Shown one piece after another: positions 11,209 to 20,377 of a stretch of DNA of 64,000 nt (within the stretch, counting starts at the first letter, position 1; each line of letters opens with the position of its first letter). Both the position numbers and the translations under genes were made by a program. Source of the stretch: Pseudogymnoascus destructans (Eukaryota > Ascomycota > Leotiomycetes > Thelebolales > Thelebolaceae); NCBI RefSeq assembly GCF_001641265.1, contig NW_020167531.1:806001-870000 (forward strand), written 5' to 3'. The notes under the pieces are model-generated. The model did no database searches and was not told where the DNA came from. It saw nothing but the letters and a program-made list of their open reading frames with translations.

Positions 11209-12359
11209 CTACTCTAACTCCAGAAACAACATATCCTGTGCAGCTGATACCTTAGCCCACTTTTCCTTATCAAATTTCTTAGAGTAGACAAGTAAGAACG
11301 CCTCTTTGAAGCTAGAACTATGAGTGGAGACTTGTAACCATCCGTTGTCGGCAAGATTGTAAGACTTTGGGTACCACTGCGCAGGTCCTGGTAATTGGGC
11401 CCACTTTCCAAACTTCCAAGCTGTAAAGTTTGTCCAAACTGCCTGCTCGTACAAACAGAAATATTTATGTGGTGGGATAACGTTGTGAAAAGTGCTATAA
11501 TAAACAATTAGTATCTCTAGAAGATTGCTAGAATGATCAGAGACGTACCCTTCTTCTACATCAATCCATGGCATATATTCAAAGAGATGCTCAGGCTTCT
11601 TTCTCAGCTTTCCAGCCTTTCTCGTATATGAGCGGATACAGCTATCCCAGAAATGTTGCCACTTGCGGAAATTGGACTCTTCATGGGCCTATCAACCGTT
11701 AGTATTACCAGAAGATTACCAGAAGATTACCAGACTATGAGGTACCAACATCAATGCGTGCTTGAGTTAAGAGAGCCTGGATGCTAGCGATCTCTTCATC
11801 AGAAAGCTCATCTGGTAGAACAGCCTCGTCATTTAAAATATCGTCGCGCCGTAACATAAGCTCCAACTCTAAATCGTCTTCAACCTCAGTATCCTCCCAT
11901 TCGCTGTTATGATCGTCATCGATTGGGATACTGGTGATACCCTCAAATGCAGCAAGCTCAGACAGAAGTTGTGGCGGAGTAGATGGTGGGGCTTGTGGAG
12001 AAGAAGAAGGGGCGCTAGTATTCTTGACTTTCTGATTCGCAATGCAAGATGCATGGGTGCCCTTTTCAGTCCTGTTTATAGTTAGATTAAGGCTACCAGA
12101 GATTACCAGAAGGAACTTACCGAACACGAATACGCTCAACCTTCAATTCATTCTGTAGACGTGTCTTGTCTTCAGCAGAGGCAGCGATATACTTTGCAGA
12201 CTTGTATAACTTCTTTAAGTAGTAGCTCAGATCACCATGGTCAGCCTTGAGTGCTAAATGAACAGCCTTCTCATCTTCAGTAAGGTTGGAGACGCGGTTA
12301 CGAGCTTTGATAGTATTCAAATTAGTGGAGAGTTCTTCAGGTGCCTTGCGTTTCGCCAT
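11209..12359 (-). CDS. Unknown acidic hAT accessory protein, 328 aa
   Basis: No family is recognised. Four exons join in frame: 12359-12121, 12071-11750, 11688-11549 and 11494-11209. Donors are GTAAGT, GTTGGT (weak) and GTACGT. The N-terminal 80 residues are basic and helical-looking (AVHLALKADHGDLSYYLKKL). A Pro/Ser linker follows, then an acidic stretch at about aa 125-165 (EWEDTEVEDDLELEL, then PDELSDEEIAS). The C-terminal third is aromatic-rich (FRKWQHFWDS, KYFCLYEQAVW, WAQLPGPAQWYP). The gene lies between the transposase and the divergent histone gene and is kept in both element copies, so it is a regular part of the element. The acidic tract would suit binding a basic partner such as a histone, but that is only a guess. 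Confidence 0.8.
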
Positions 12360-12753
12360 GCTAAACACGTGATTAGCAGAAGATCATCAGAAGTTCTGAC
12401 TGTAGAATCAAGATAATAAACTTACTTGAGGTCCTAGTGAAGAGGTAAAGCGCAAAAGAGAAGAAGAATGTGTAGATCGGAACGTAACCAAGGAAGGTGG
12501 TTGGTTGTAAGGTTGTTGTTTTTTTAAAGTTGCAAACAATTATATTCGTCAAGGAATATTCACCTGCAAATAATTACTGTTCTAAACAACACTACAACGC
12601 GTACCTTCAAATAAAACACATACCTTTCAACCTCTACCTCTTTCTTTACTCTTTCTACAACATCCTTGCTACAAACTCACTGTAAGTACATATATCTTTT
12701 GATCTACTTCTTTGTCTTGTGTATACTTCACTAACTCATCTTAATGTTAGCAA
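12360..12753. promoter_or_regulatory. Shared divergent promoter of the histone and acidic-protein genes
   Basis: The two start codons face away from each other across 394 bp. Each side appears to have an intron in its 5' UTR: 12682-12750 on the + strand (GTAAGTAC...CTAAC...TTAG, ending 3 bp before the ATG), and roughly 12362-12425 on the - strand (GTAAGTTTATT...GTTTAG). The - strand intron holds degenerate TTACCAGAAG-type units. The layout suggests coordinated expression of the two genes. Confidence 0.6.
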
Positions 12754-13386
12754 ATGGCTCGTATTAAGCAAACTGCTAGGAGATCAACTGGCGGCACAGC
12801 ACCAAGGATGCCACTTGGATTACAGGCTGGCTCTAGGCTTGGTGGAAAGGGAAAGGGAAAGGAAAAGGCTGTGCGCACAGCAAGAAAAGCTCCAGTTCGC
12901 TCATCTCAAGCTTGCAACAATCATGCTCAGAAGGCCATGCGCCGTGCAAAGTCTGGTAAGAGGATTACCAGAGGATTACCAGAACTCTCTAATAAACATA
13001 TAGGCACCAAGGCTCTCCGCGATATCAGAAGACAGCAACTTGATACTCGCCTGATTATTCCAAAGCTCTCATTCCAGCGTCTTGTTAGGGAAATCGCACA
13101 AGACTTCAAGTCCAATCTTCGCTTCCAGCAATCTGCTATCCTAGCTCTCCAGGAAGCTGCCGAATGCTTCCTCATTCGAGAATTTGAGAGTATGATACTT
13201 GAACATAGTGACAGGGACATACTAACAGTTATAGTGACAAATCTCCTTGCTATTCATGCGAAGAGAGTGACAATTCAGGCAAAGGATATGGTATTGGTTC
13301 GGCGTTTGCGGGATATGATGTTTAATCATGGAGCTGTAGGCTTAATCGATGGAAATGTCTCTCACCCAGGAATGAAGGTTAGATAA
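12754..13386 (+). CDS. Histone H3-like protein encoded in a hAT transposon, 179 aa
   Basis: Three exons join in frame: 12754-12955, 13004-13189 and 13235-13386. Intron 1 is 48 bp with two GGATTACCAGA units. Intron 2 is 45 bp with a CTAAC branch site; splicing it restores the H3 spacing FE-x-TNLxAIHAKR. The tail starts ARIKQTARRSTGGTAPR: Lys4 is kept, Lys9 is Arg and Lys14 is Thr. The next roughly 45 residues are longer than and unlike canonical H3, but contain TARKAP, resembling the Lys27 site. The core is clearly H3 (FQRLVREIAQDFK, LRFQQSAI, IHAKRVTIQAKD, VRRLR). Loop 1 has canonical length, arguing against centromeric H3. A C-terminal extension of about 20 residues follows RRLR. Whether it enters nucleosomes is unknown. 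Confidence 0.9.
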   Translation: MARIKQTARRSTGGTAPRMPLGLQAGSRLGGKGKGKEKAVRTARKAPVRSSQACNNHAQKAMRRAKSGKRITRGLPELSNKHIGTKALRDIRRQQLDTRLIIPKLSFQRLVREIAQDFKSNLRFQQSAILALQEAAECFLIREFESMILEHSDRDILTVIVTNLLAIHAKRVTIQAKDMVLVRRLRDMMFNHGAVGLIDGNVSHPGMKVR

Positions 13387-13539
13387 GTTCTGGCAACCTT
13401 CTGGTAACCTGGTACCTAAAGGCAAAGGTTATAGTGTGGAATAGGATATCAACGACATGGGAATGGAGTTATTGAGTTATGGCGTTTTACGATATCGATA
13501 TCAATGTGAAGTCACGATCACACCCCCTTTTCAATGACT

Positions 13540-13695
13540 AATCAAACACGTGATATAACTGGGTTGCCAAGACCTATACTAGGTACCCGGCAAGTGAGTA
13601 ATCCTCATTCAACAATACTCGGGATATGAGTGAGTAACTCAGCTGGGTGAGTAGAAATTCTACTACTCGACTCATGAGTACCCAGTGCGCAGCCT
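13540..13695. repeat. hAT terminal and subterminal repeats (right end)
   Basis: It contains cacgtgatataac, several GAGTA/ACTCA units and the terminal AGTGCGCAGCCT at 13684-13695. It is the reverse complement, with a few substitutions, of 3899-4060. Confidence 0.8.
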
Positions 13696-13823
13696 AATAC
13701 TGACAATAGTTTAGTAATATGTGCGCTAGGCTTGAGGCTGACTCCCTACGGATAATTGTAATGCCGACTGTCCATTTGCGGGGGAGGACTTTGCGCCTGA
13801 ACTTCGCACCAAAATACGTACTC

Positions 13824-14034
13824 GGAGGGGCCAAAACAAGACATCCTATATGCTAAGATGGCGGAACCCTGGTTGCGCGGCGTACCTCCCGCATGCCCGA
13901 CGGACACCAAGGGGAGCCGCTTTTGCAAGTGGCCGAATCACGAAAATGGCGCATTGCAAAAGCAGCGGAGTGTGTGTGGAGCATCCGGGGCCCAACCATC
14001 ATATATGGCAATACGCGATTGGCTTACAACAAAA
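13824..14034 (+). repeat. tRNA-Gly 5' flank, duplicated at 1681-1896
   Basis: This stretch directly precedes the tRNA-Gly gene and is about 75-80% similar by eye to the reverse of 1681-1896. It could be a segmental copy of a tRNA neighbourhood or a dispersed repeat that sits beside tRNA genes. Confidence 0.65.
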
Positions 14035-14035
14035 G

Positions 14036-14106
14036 GCATCAGTGGTTTAGTGGTAAAATCCATCGTTGCCATCGATGGGCCCCGTGTTCGATTCACGGCT
14101 GATGCA
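14036..14106 (+). tRNA. tRNA-Gly (anticodon GCC)
   Basis: A full cloverleaf can be drawn over 71 nt: acceptor GCATCAG/CTGATGC, D-arm with AGTGGTA, anticodon stem CATCG/CGATG with loop TTGCCAT (anticodon GCC), and T-arm CCGTG-TTCGATT-CACGG. The discriminator is A. No intron. A run of T about 30 bp downstream (cattcttttt-type, 14136-14142) could act as the Pol III terminator. Confidence 0.95.
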
Positions 14107-14267
14107 ACACCACCAGTCTCCAATTCGGAGATTCATCTTTTTGCAGTTTATTTGCGTGCTACATTAATTCAAGGAGGTCGATGGAATTATCTATCCCCAC
14201 TGCAAGGAAATATATTTTGCATTTTTGCATGCTATATTGTTCGAAATTGATGAGATTTTACCTACTA

Positions 14268-14545
14268 ACGTGGTTTACCACCAAACGGAACATCCTACCA
14301 AATGAAACACTTTCCGACTACATCGCAACCTCAAACCCAATTACTCCACCCCAACACATTAAAATTAACTACACTCAATTGAACTCTCTTCTCCTAGACA
14401 GGTTCGTACATTATGCCTAGTCTTGCTGCACCTCCCATAGCGCCGCGAAGTCGATGAACAGCCTCTACAGCACCCTCTTTTTTAGCGATCAGTTTTTGAG
14501 CATCTTCTATAGTAAGTGACCCTCCATCTTGGAACACGTGTATGC
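14268..14545 (-). mobile_element. Fot1/pogo element fragment (family F), 3' end only
   Basis: The terminal repeat ACGTGGTTTACCACCAAACG starts after a TA at 14266-14267. Reading inward on the - strand, the sequence matches the end of the transposase at 61750-62308 (GGSLTIEDAQKLIA region), but the zinc-knuckle codons are damaged. The rest of the element is absent beyond about 14545. Confidence 0.8.
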
Positions 14546-15456
14546 AAGCAGGACGGTTTTCTTTCCGAGGTACACTTACATATAAATTTGTGTGTGAGGG
14601 TACCTACGAACTTAAATTTCCCAACATTTTAAAAACTTCAATAGTCAGCGCAATTTCGAATTATTGACTTAGCTCTGAGATATATGAATTAATTACATAG
14701 TTAGATTATACATTTAATGATACTTGTTAAATGTTGTAAAAATATGGAGTAATAAATATTTTGATATTCGTCCATATAAATTTACGTAGAGATTTATATG
14801 AGAAAATATCAACGTATTTGGAAGCGTATAACTTCTCCAAATATCATTAAAACAGTGTTCGGCACGGGGGTAGGTATATACCCAGCGTATCCGGGTATAT
14901 ACCCGGGTATATACCTACCTTTCTGATTTCTTATACCTACCCGTACCTACCTGAGTATCTGGGTATGTATCCGGGTATTTGAAGTCGCCCGTGCCCCATC
15001 ACGTGCTGAAGATCAGGTCAGCCCTTAGCACGTGATCCTGCTTTGGTGCTACTTATTGTAGCTATATACATTTTACACGTGATCAAGTCACAAGGCTTGG
15101 CAATACCCGGGTACCTTAGGGGGGCCGGGCCTTTTTTCGTGACCATTGGATAGGATTAATCGTATAAAAGGGTCATAGAGTGACCCACACTGTCTTATGT
15201 AGCCAATAATTTGGCTACAAAAGGGCTTAGTGGTATGGTATTTTGACGCTAAGCTGATACTAGTAGTATTTCCGGAAGGTGATATTCCGACAGCTAATAA
15301 GTATTCCTATAGGAAGACACTTCTGACATAATATACGTACTGAAATAGTATTAATAGTAGTAATAAAATAGAAGCCCACATAAGAGGCTACTGTTAGAGT
15401 TAAAAAATCCAATACACATATAACAGAGTTAAATAATTTAAATAAAAAATATTGTA
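14546..15456. other. No gene; cluster of GGGTATATACC palindromes at 14860-15130
   Basis: AT-rich sequence without a credible frame. Between 14860 and 15130 lie repeated cccgggtatatac/gggtatttg units and two cacgtg-like sites, ending in tacccgggtacc. This resembles the subterminal region of a small non-autonomous hAT element, but matching ends were not established. Confidence 0.4.
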
Positions 15457-17316
15457 ACGTGGTTTATCAGTATGTCGGACATATCAGTACCTTGGACACT
15501 TTTCATTGGCATTCTACTTTGAATATCAATAAATCAACCATAACATATTAAATTAACTATAACTAAGCGGAATCAGATGAACTAGACATATCTATAGCTT
15601 CTTGACAAGTTCGCGCATTATGACCAGCTTTTCCACAGATCCCACAGCATCGCCTAGACGGTTGCCCCTCCTTGCGACTACCCCCAACCGCACGTACGTC
15701 GCGTCGTACCTGCTCATCCACATCCTTCTGTGTGATAATAGCCTGTGCATCCTCTACTATAAGTGCACCTCCTTCACGGACACGAGCCTTTTTAGCCCTG
15801 CGGCGTTTGCTAAGGGCTTCGTTGGCTGCTCGAAGGGTACGTACCTCAGCAGACAGAAGGGTGTTCTCATGTGCTAGTCGCTCCGTACCCTTTGCCAATG
15901 CAATAACTGTCCCGAAGAGTGGAGTTGGCGAGCTTGCTTGGTGACGGGCAATTCGATTTCGAACGAGGGTTGTTTGTGAAAGAGCTTCAGTTGGGTTGGA
16001 AGGGGTCTGGGAGACCCAAGGGTTGGTGTTGGCAGTAGAGGGTCTAGAGGGAGTTGGAGTCCGTAACCTCACGTCAAGCTTTGAAAGCACTGCTTGCGGG
16101 TCGAAAGGCACTAAGCCAGCTCCGCGGAACCCGGACTGGGCGTTTTGGGCTGTCATGGATTCCAGATATGCTGCTCTAAAGGCGAGAAAGAACTCGACCT
16201 TGGTAATGTGGTTGATATGAGCCTTAATGAAGGTCCCAATCTGCCGACCATATGCCCGCTTCAACACACTAAAGCACCCGACATCAAGTGGCTGAGTTAA
16301 ATGAGACGAGTGGGGAGGTAGTCCAAGAGTTATAATGTTGTGTGCCTTGCAGTACTCTTGGAACTCGGCCGATTCATGACTCTCGTGCCCGTCTAACACC
16401 AGCATTCGATATGGACCCCTTGCACGAACAGCAGTATGTTTGTCGAAGTGTTTCAACCATTCTAGACCCGTCTCATTGTTTGTCCATCCATTGCTTGTTG
16501 GTTTAACAACCCAGTTGTGTGGAAGGCCGCCGTCTGTATACCAATTTGCAAGATGATTCTTGCCTTTAACTACCAAAAATGGAGGAATACTCCAGCCGTC
16601 ACTGTTGATACAAGCAATCGCTGTAGCCCATTCCCGATTCCCTGGCTGAACTGCCTTACCTCTGCCAAGTCGATCTGCACGGGTAACAACCATTGCAGGG
16701 CAAATCATACCCATCATAAACCCAGTTTCGTCAAAGTTATAGAAGTCGCAGTCCAAAACACCATATTTTGCCCTCATATTTTCCACTAGTCGAAACCACG
16801 CGCCAATTAGTTCAGAATCTTCGCACAAGGCCCTTTGGAAGTCGTAAACGCGATTAAAACGCGTCTTTAATTCTGGACGTCGTTGTACAAATCGGTGGGC
16901 CCAGAGCTTCCCGACGCGCCTCCCTCCACACGATTCGAGTATAAAATTTGCCATATCTTCTACACCAGCAAGCCGGGGTGCAAATCCTCTTGAATCCATA
17001 TCAAGTATATTCTGAATAACCACCTCCTCTTCTAGTATAGTTAATTTCATCATTGCAGGCCGGCGTTCGTAGACAGTAGTTCGGCCGTTCATTCTGTCGC
17101 AGAGTGTAGAATGAGGTACTTCATAGAGCTTAGCAGCCTTCCGACGACTTAGATTTTTTGATGTTCGGATAGCCTCGATAGCTAGAATGATTTTTGCTTC
17201 TTGGGTAATCACTGACATAATAAAAGGTGGAAAAACCGCGTTGTGAAGTTAGAGGGTAGGAAATTCGGGAAAAGTGTCCAAGGTACTGATATGTCCGACG
17301 TACTGATAAACCACGT
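15457..17316 (-). mobile_element. Fot1/pogo element A, 1860 bp, complete
   Basis: About 49-bp terminal inverted repeats start ACGTGGTTTATCAGTA, flanked by TA at 15455-15456 and 17317-17318. Each repeat contains two tandem 17-bp boxes of the form TATCAGTAnnnnGGACA. It encloses one intact transposase gene. Confidence 0.95.
15563..17218 (-). CDS. Fot1/pogo transposase of element A, 551 aa, intact
   Basis: This DDE transposase is encoded by a single open frame filling element A. The N-terminus has a Psq-type helix-turn-helix (LSRRKAAKLYEVPHSTLCDR, about aa 23-42), followed by a CENP-B type DNA-binding region. Catalytic residues are visible at YNFDETGFMMG, MLVLDGHESHES and LTQPLDVGCF. After a basic RRRAKKARVREGG segment, the C-terminus carries a zinc knuckle (CGICGKAGHNARTC). 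The length matches exactly the frames in elements B, D and E, allowing for their single lesions. No stop or frameshift, so it is a candidate active element. Confidence 0.95.
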   Translation of the reverse strand: MSVITQEAKIILAIEAIRTSKNLSRRKAAKLYEVPHSTLCDRMNGRTTVYERRPAMMKLTILEEEVVIQNILDMDSRGFAPRLAGVEDMANFILESCGGRRVGKLWAHRFVQRRPELKTRFNRVYDFQRALCEDSELIGAWFRLVENMRAKYGVLDCDFYNFDETGFMMGMICPAMVVTRADRLGRGKAVQPGNREWATAIACINSDGWSIPPFLVVKGKNHLANWYTDGGLPHNWVVKPTSNGWTNNETGLEWLKHFDKHTAVRARGPYRMLVLDGHESHESAEFQEYCKAHNIITLGLPPHSSHLTQPLDVGCFSVLKRAYGRQIGTFIKAHINHITKVEFFLAFRAAYLESMTAQNAQSGFRGAGLVPFDPQAVLSKLDVRLRTPTPSRPSTANTNPWVSQTPSNPTEALSQTTLVRNRIARHQASSPTPLFGTVIALAKGTERLAHENTLLSAEVRTLRAANEALSKRRRAKKARVREGGALIVEDAQAIITQKDVDEQVRRDVRAVGGSRKEGQPSRRCCGICGKAGHNARTCQEAIDMSSSSDSA

Positions 17317-17343
17317 TATTGAATTTATATACTATAATTTATA

Positions 17344-19203
17344 ACGTACATGTATAGCGAAAGCGCCAAACAAGCGAAAGCGCCAAAATTATCTACCCTC
17401 ACGACAAACATTGCGATAAATCTACCACAACATTAGAAATCAATTGAAACTACTCGGAGTCCTCTTCCTCAGAGGTGTCTATTACAATCTGACACGTGCG
17501 CGCATTGTGCCCAGTCTCACCACACTTGCCACAGCGACGGGCACGGGTTTCTTCCCTTGGCTTCCGACCACGGCTTGCCCTTATTTCCTGCTCTACCTGC
17601 TGCACAACATCCCTCTCATCCTGTAGCTCTTGCGCCCCTTGTTGACTAAGTGATCCTCCTTGCTGTAGTCGTGTTTTCCTAGCTCTCCGGCGCTTGCTTA
17701 GTACTTCATTTGCCTGTCGTAGGTTTTGGTTCTCTCCCTTTAGCAGTGCTAATTGATGCATTATTTGCGATGCACCCTTTGTAAACTGGTCAACAGCTGC
17801 ATAGATTGAGGTTGGAGAGCTATTTTGATGGCGTGAAATCCGAGTTTTAATAAATGTAGACTGTGACATAGCTTCAATTGGGTTGTTTGGTGTCTGAGAA
17901 ACCCAAGGTTGAGCAGTACCTGGGCGGGAGCTTGGAGGCGTTGGTGTCCTTAACTTAAGATCAAGTGTAGATATCACTCTCTCAGGGTCAAATGGAAGAA
18001 GCCCTGCCCCTCGGAACCCGCCTCAAATGTTACTTTCCGTCATTGTAGTGTTAAATGCAGCGTGGAAGGCAGGAAAGAAGTCATCCTTTGTAATATGAGA
18101 AATATGAGCCTGCATCATATCTTCAATTTGCCGACCATAGGCCTGCTTTAACGGGCCGAAACAGCCAACATCAAGTGGCTGGAGTAGATGAGAAGAGTGA
18201 GCAGGCATACAAAGCGTAATAATGTTGTGTTCCTTGCAGTACTCCTCAAACTCATCTGAGTGGTGGCTCTCATGACCATCAAGGACTAACAAGCGATAAC
18301 CACCAACACTCCGGGCCTTTGTATGCTTCTCAAAGTGCTGAATCCAATCCATGCCTCTCTCGTTTGTAGTCCAGCCATTTTCAGTAACAGAAATCACCCA
18401 ATCGCTTGAAAATCCACTATTCTCATACCAAGATGTAAGGTGGTTTTTGCCTGCAACAATGATAAATGGTGGTACTGCCCAACCTTGAGAACTAACGCCT
18501 TGGATTACTGTAACCCATTCCCGATTACCAGGCTGTACCTTCTTTGCTTTTGCCCGCCCGTCTGAGCTTGTTACAACCATAGCAGTTGAGATAACGCCCA
18601 TCATAAACCCAGTCTCATCAAAGTTGTAGATATCTGCTTCATCGATACCATATTTCGCAATTGTGTTACGCACAAGCTCAAACCAGCCATTAATAACTTC
18701 TGGATCTTCGCACTTAGCCCTCTGGTAGTCGTATTTGCGCTGAAAGCGTGTCTGGAGCTCTACACGCCGCTTAACAAAGTTTGAAGCCCAACGCGACCCA
18801 ACGCGTGACGCGTCGCGTGTTGCAAGTAGTCGACTTGCCATATCTTCAACAACAGACAGCCGAGGAGGAAACCCTTTGGCAGCTAGGTCGAGTATATACT
18901 GAACAAGGACGGACTCCTCTAGGTTAGTTAATTTCCGTGAGTTGGCTTGGATATCGCGTCGTGAAGGTACACCTTCTAGACGACGACCTAGCTTGCGGTG
19001 GTCCACAGAATAGATCCTAGCAGCAACTCGAAGGCGTAACTTTGGGTCGCTTTGCATAGCCTGGATAGCTAGCACTAATCGGCTTTCATCGTTTTTATGG
19101 GGCATGTTTTGTTGTTGAGGAATTTAACATTTAGTTGGGGGGTTTGGTCACCGCATCATTTTGGCGCTTTCGCTTGTTTGGCGCTTTCGCTATACATGTA
19201 CGT
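17344..19203 (-). mobile_element. Fot1/pogo element B, 1860 bp
   Basis: Terminal repeats start ACGTACATGTATAGCGAAAG and contain AGCGAAAGCGCCAAA twice at a 17-bp period, flanked by TA (17342-17343, 19204-19205). It lies 27 bp from element A. Element E at 27824 is its near-identical twin in the other orientation. Confidence 0.95.
17450..19105 (-). pseudogene. Fot1/pogo transposase of element B, one internal TGA
   Basis: The 552-codon frame has the family's full set of motifs: N-terminal helix-turn-helix, YNFDETGFMMG, LLVLDGHESHHS, LLQPLDVGCF, and the zinc knuckle CGKCGETGHNARTC. One TGA (near 18023-18025) interrupts it after MTESNI, just before GGFRGAGLLPFDP. Related transposases have Arg or another residue here, and TGA is one C-to-T change from CGA. 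The stop falls after the three catalytic Asp positions but before the leucine/basic region and zinc knuckle, so a 360-aa truncated protein keeping the catalytic core would be made. Element E shares the stop. Confidence 0.92.
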
Positions 19204-19344
19204 TATCCTTCTATAAATATAAATATTGTCCTATTATATTACTTCGTCAAACACACTACGTGTATCCTCTCTACAGCCATAAGCACCGAGCTGGCATGAG
19301 GCGAGATACTTGAGCCCCTTGACAATCTGTACCAGTCAGCACAT

Positions 19345-19850
19345 CAACCCATCATAGTCGTAGGATGCATCTGTGCCAGTGCAGTAGCCAGCTCAAGCTC
19401 GGTAGGGTAGGGAGGCGAGTACACGATATTGTCAAGCGTGACAGGAAGGTGCTGAAAGATGGCATAGTGAGAGCCTTCAAAGTTAAATCACTCAACCATG
19501 TTGTGGAAGTTCTAGTGCCGCACTCTCCATAACATGCGGACCCTCTGGGCGGCGTCGGGTCCCTCAAGGCACTTCACCATAAGAAGATCGTACGGGGGAG
19601 ACAGATCAGCTACGATGGGAACATATCCGCCGAGGTTCAGTTCGAACTTCTCACAGAAGCGGGCCCATGGAGATCCGAACTGGACTGTGCAATCGAGCAT
19701 GCTGGCACCGCTCTGGGCAGCTTTCACGACCTGCAGCTCCCTGAGAGCAGACTTAGTGGCTGTCTCACGGCTGTCCAGAGAAGCTTTTATATCGCGGCGT
19801 CGCTCAGACTTGCAGTCCTGCGATGCTATAATCTTTCTCTTCTTCTAGAT
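19345..19850 (-). pseudogene. Protein kinase-like domain, degraded fragment
   Basis: Translated pieces on the - strand resemble the N-lobe of fungal kinase-like proteins: GGYVPIVADLSPPYDLLMVK with a candidate ATP-binding Lys, then MLWRVRH, FEGSHYAIFQHLP and NIVYSPPYPTELELATAL. Stops and a frame change separate them (near 19510 and 19480), and the C-lobe is absent. Likely a dead host gene fragment between transposons. Confidence 0.5.
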
Positions 19851-19894
19851 CAGCGAAGCAACGCTGGGAGGGACGCTCTCCTCTGGCGTGTCGA

Positions 19895-20293
19895 TGTTAC
19901 GGCTACAGTAACATGATGTCATGGTTACAGGGGCCAGGGCCTAGTAACGTGATGTGTGAGTCACAGTGGGAAGCGGGGTAGGCTGCCATGTGACGGGGCT
20001 AATGGATAGTTGCAGAAACTAGTGGATATTGGATAGTTGAGCTATCCACGAACTATCCTGAATATCTAGCTATCCGCCAACTATCCAGATTACCCATGAG
20101 GCACGACGCCACTATATAAGTAGATAGTATTTCCTTAGATAGGAGCTTCGTGCTCAACTCAATATAGTATTCTTTACAATACTGTAACGTATTACTTGGA
20201 AAAGCCTTTGTGTCTAATCCCCTGCCTCCTCTGTCAAGTCAACCTTATGCAAGAAACCTCTGTGTCTTTTATCGTTTAGAAGTCAGCGTTACA
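19895..20293 (+). mobile_element. LTR relic (TGTTACGG...GCGTTACA)
   Basis: It begins TGTTACGGCTACAG and ends CAGCGTTACA. The promoter-like 3' half (actatataagtagatagta, gcttcgtgctcaac) is repeated at about 20378-20568 and also occurs, reversed, in the Gypsy-1 LTRs at 38240 and 44654. So this LTR is related to Gypsy-1. Confidence 0.7.
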
Positions 20294-20377
20294 GAGAGTC
20301 ACTATTCCTACCATTCGCTACACGTAAAGGAATAGCAGGAATAGTAAGAAAGTCTACTATTCCCACTATCCCTTTAG

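Larger units (their letters stand above)
8119..13695. mobile_element. hAT element with transposase, unknown protein and histone H3 genes (right copy)
   Basis: Three genes with intact splice sites and open frames lie here: transposase (-, 8134-11089), unknown acidic protein (-, 11209-12359) and histone H3-like (+, 12754-13386). The right terminal repeat is AGTGCGCAGCCT at 13684-13695, preceded by GAGTA-type subterminal repeats that mirror 3899-4060. The left terminus is missing or shared with the left copy. That the left copy has the same three genes in the same relative order shows the histone gene travels as a fixed part of the element. Confidence 0.88.

Noticed and set aside
12754..13386. 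Reading the H3 ORF as unspliced with a 15-residue insertion before AIHAKR
   Set aside because: The insertion has GTATG...CTAAC...ATAG ends and removing it restores the canonical H3 spacing; the insertion being in frame is coincidental.
12754..13386. Centromeric H3 (CENP-A)
   Set aside because: Long divergent tail, but loop 1 (QDFKSNLRFQ) has the canonical H3 length, whereas CENP-A loop 1 is usually longer.
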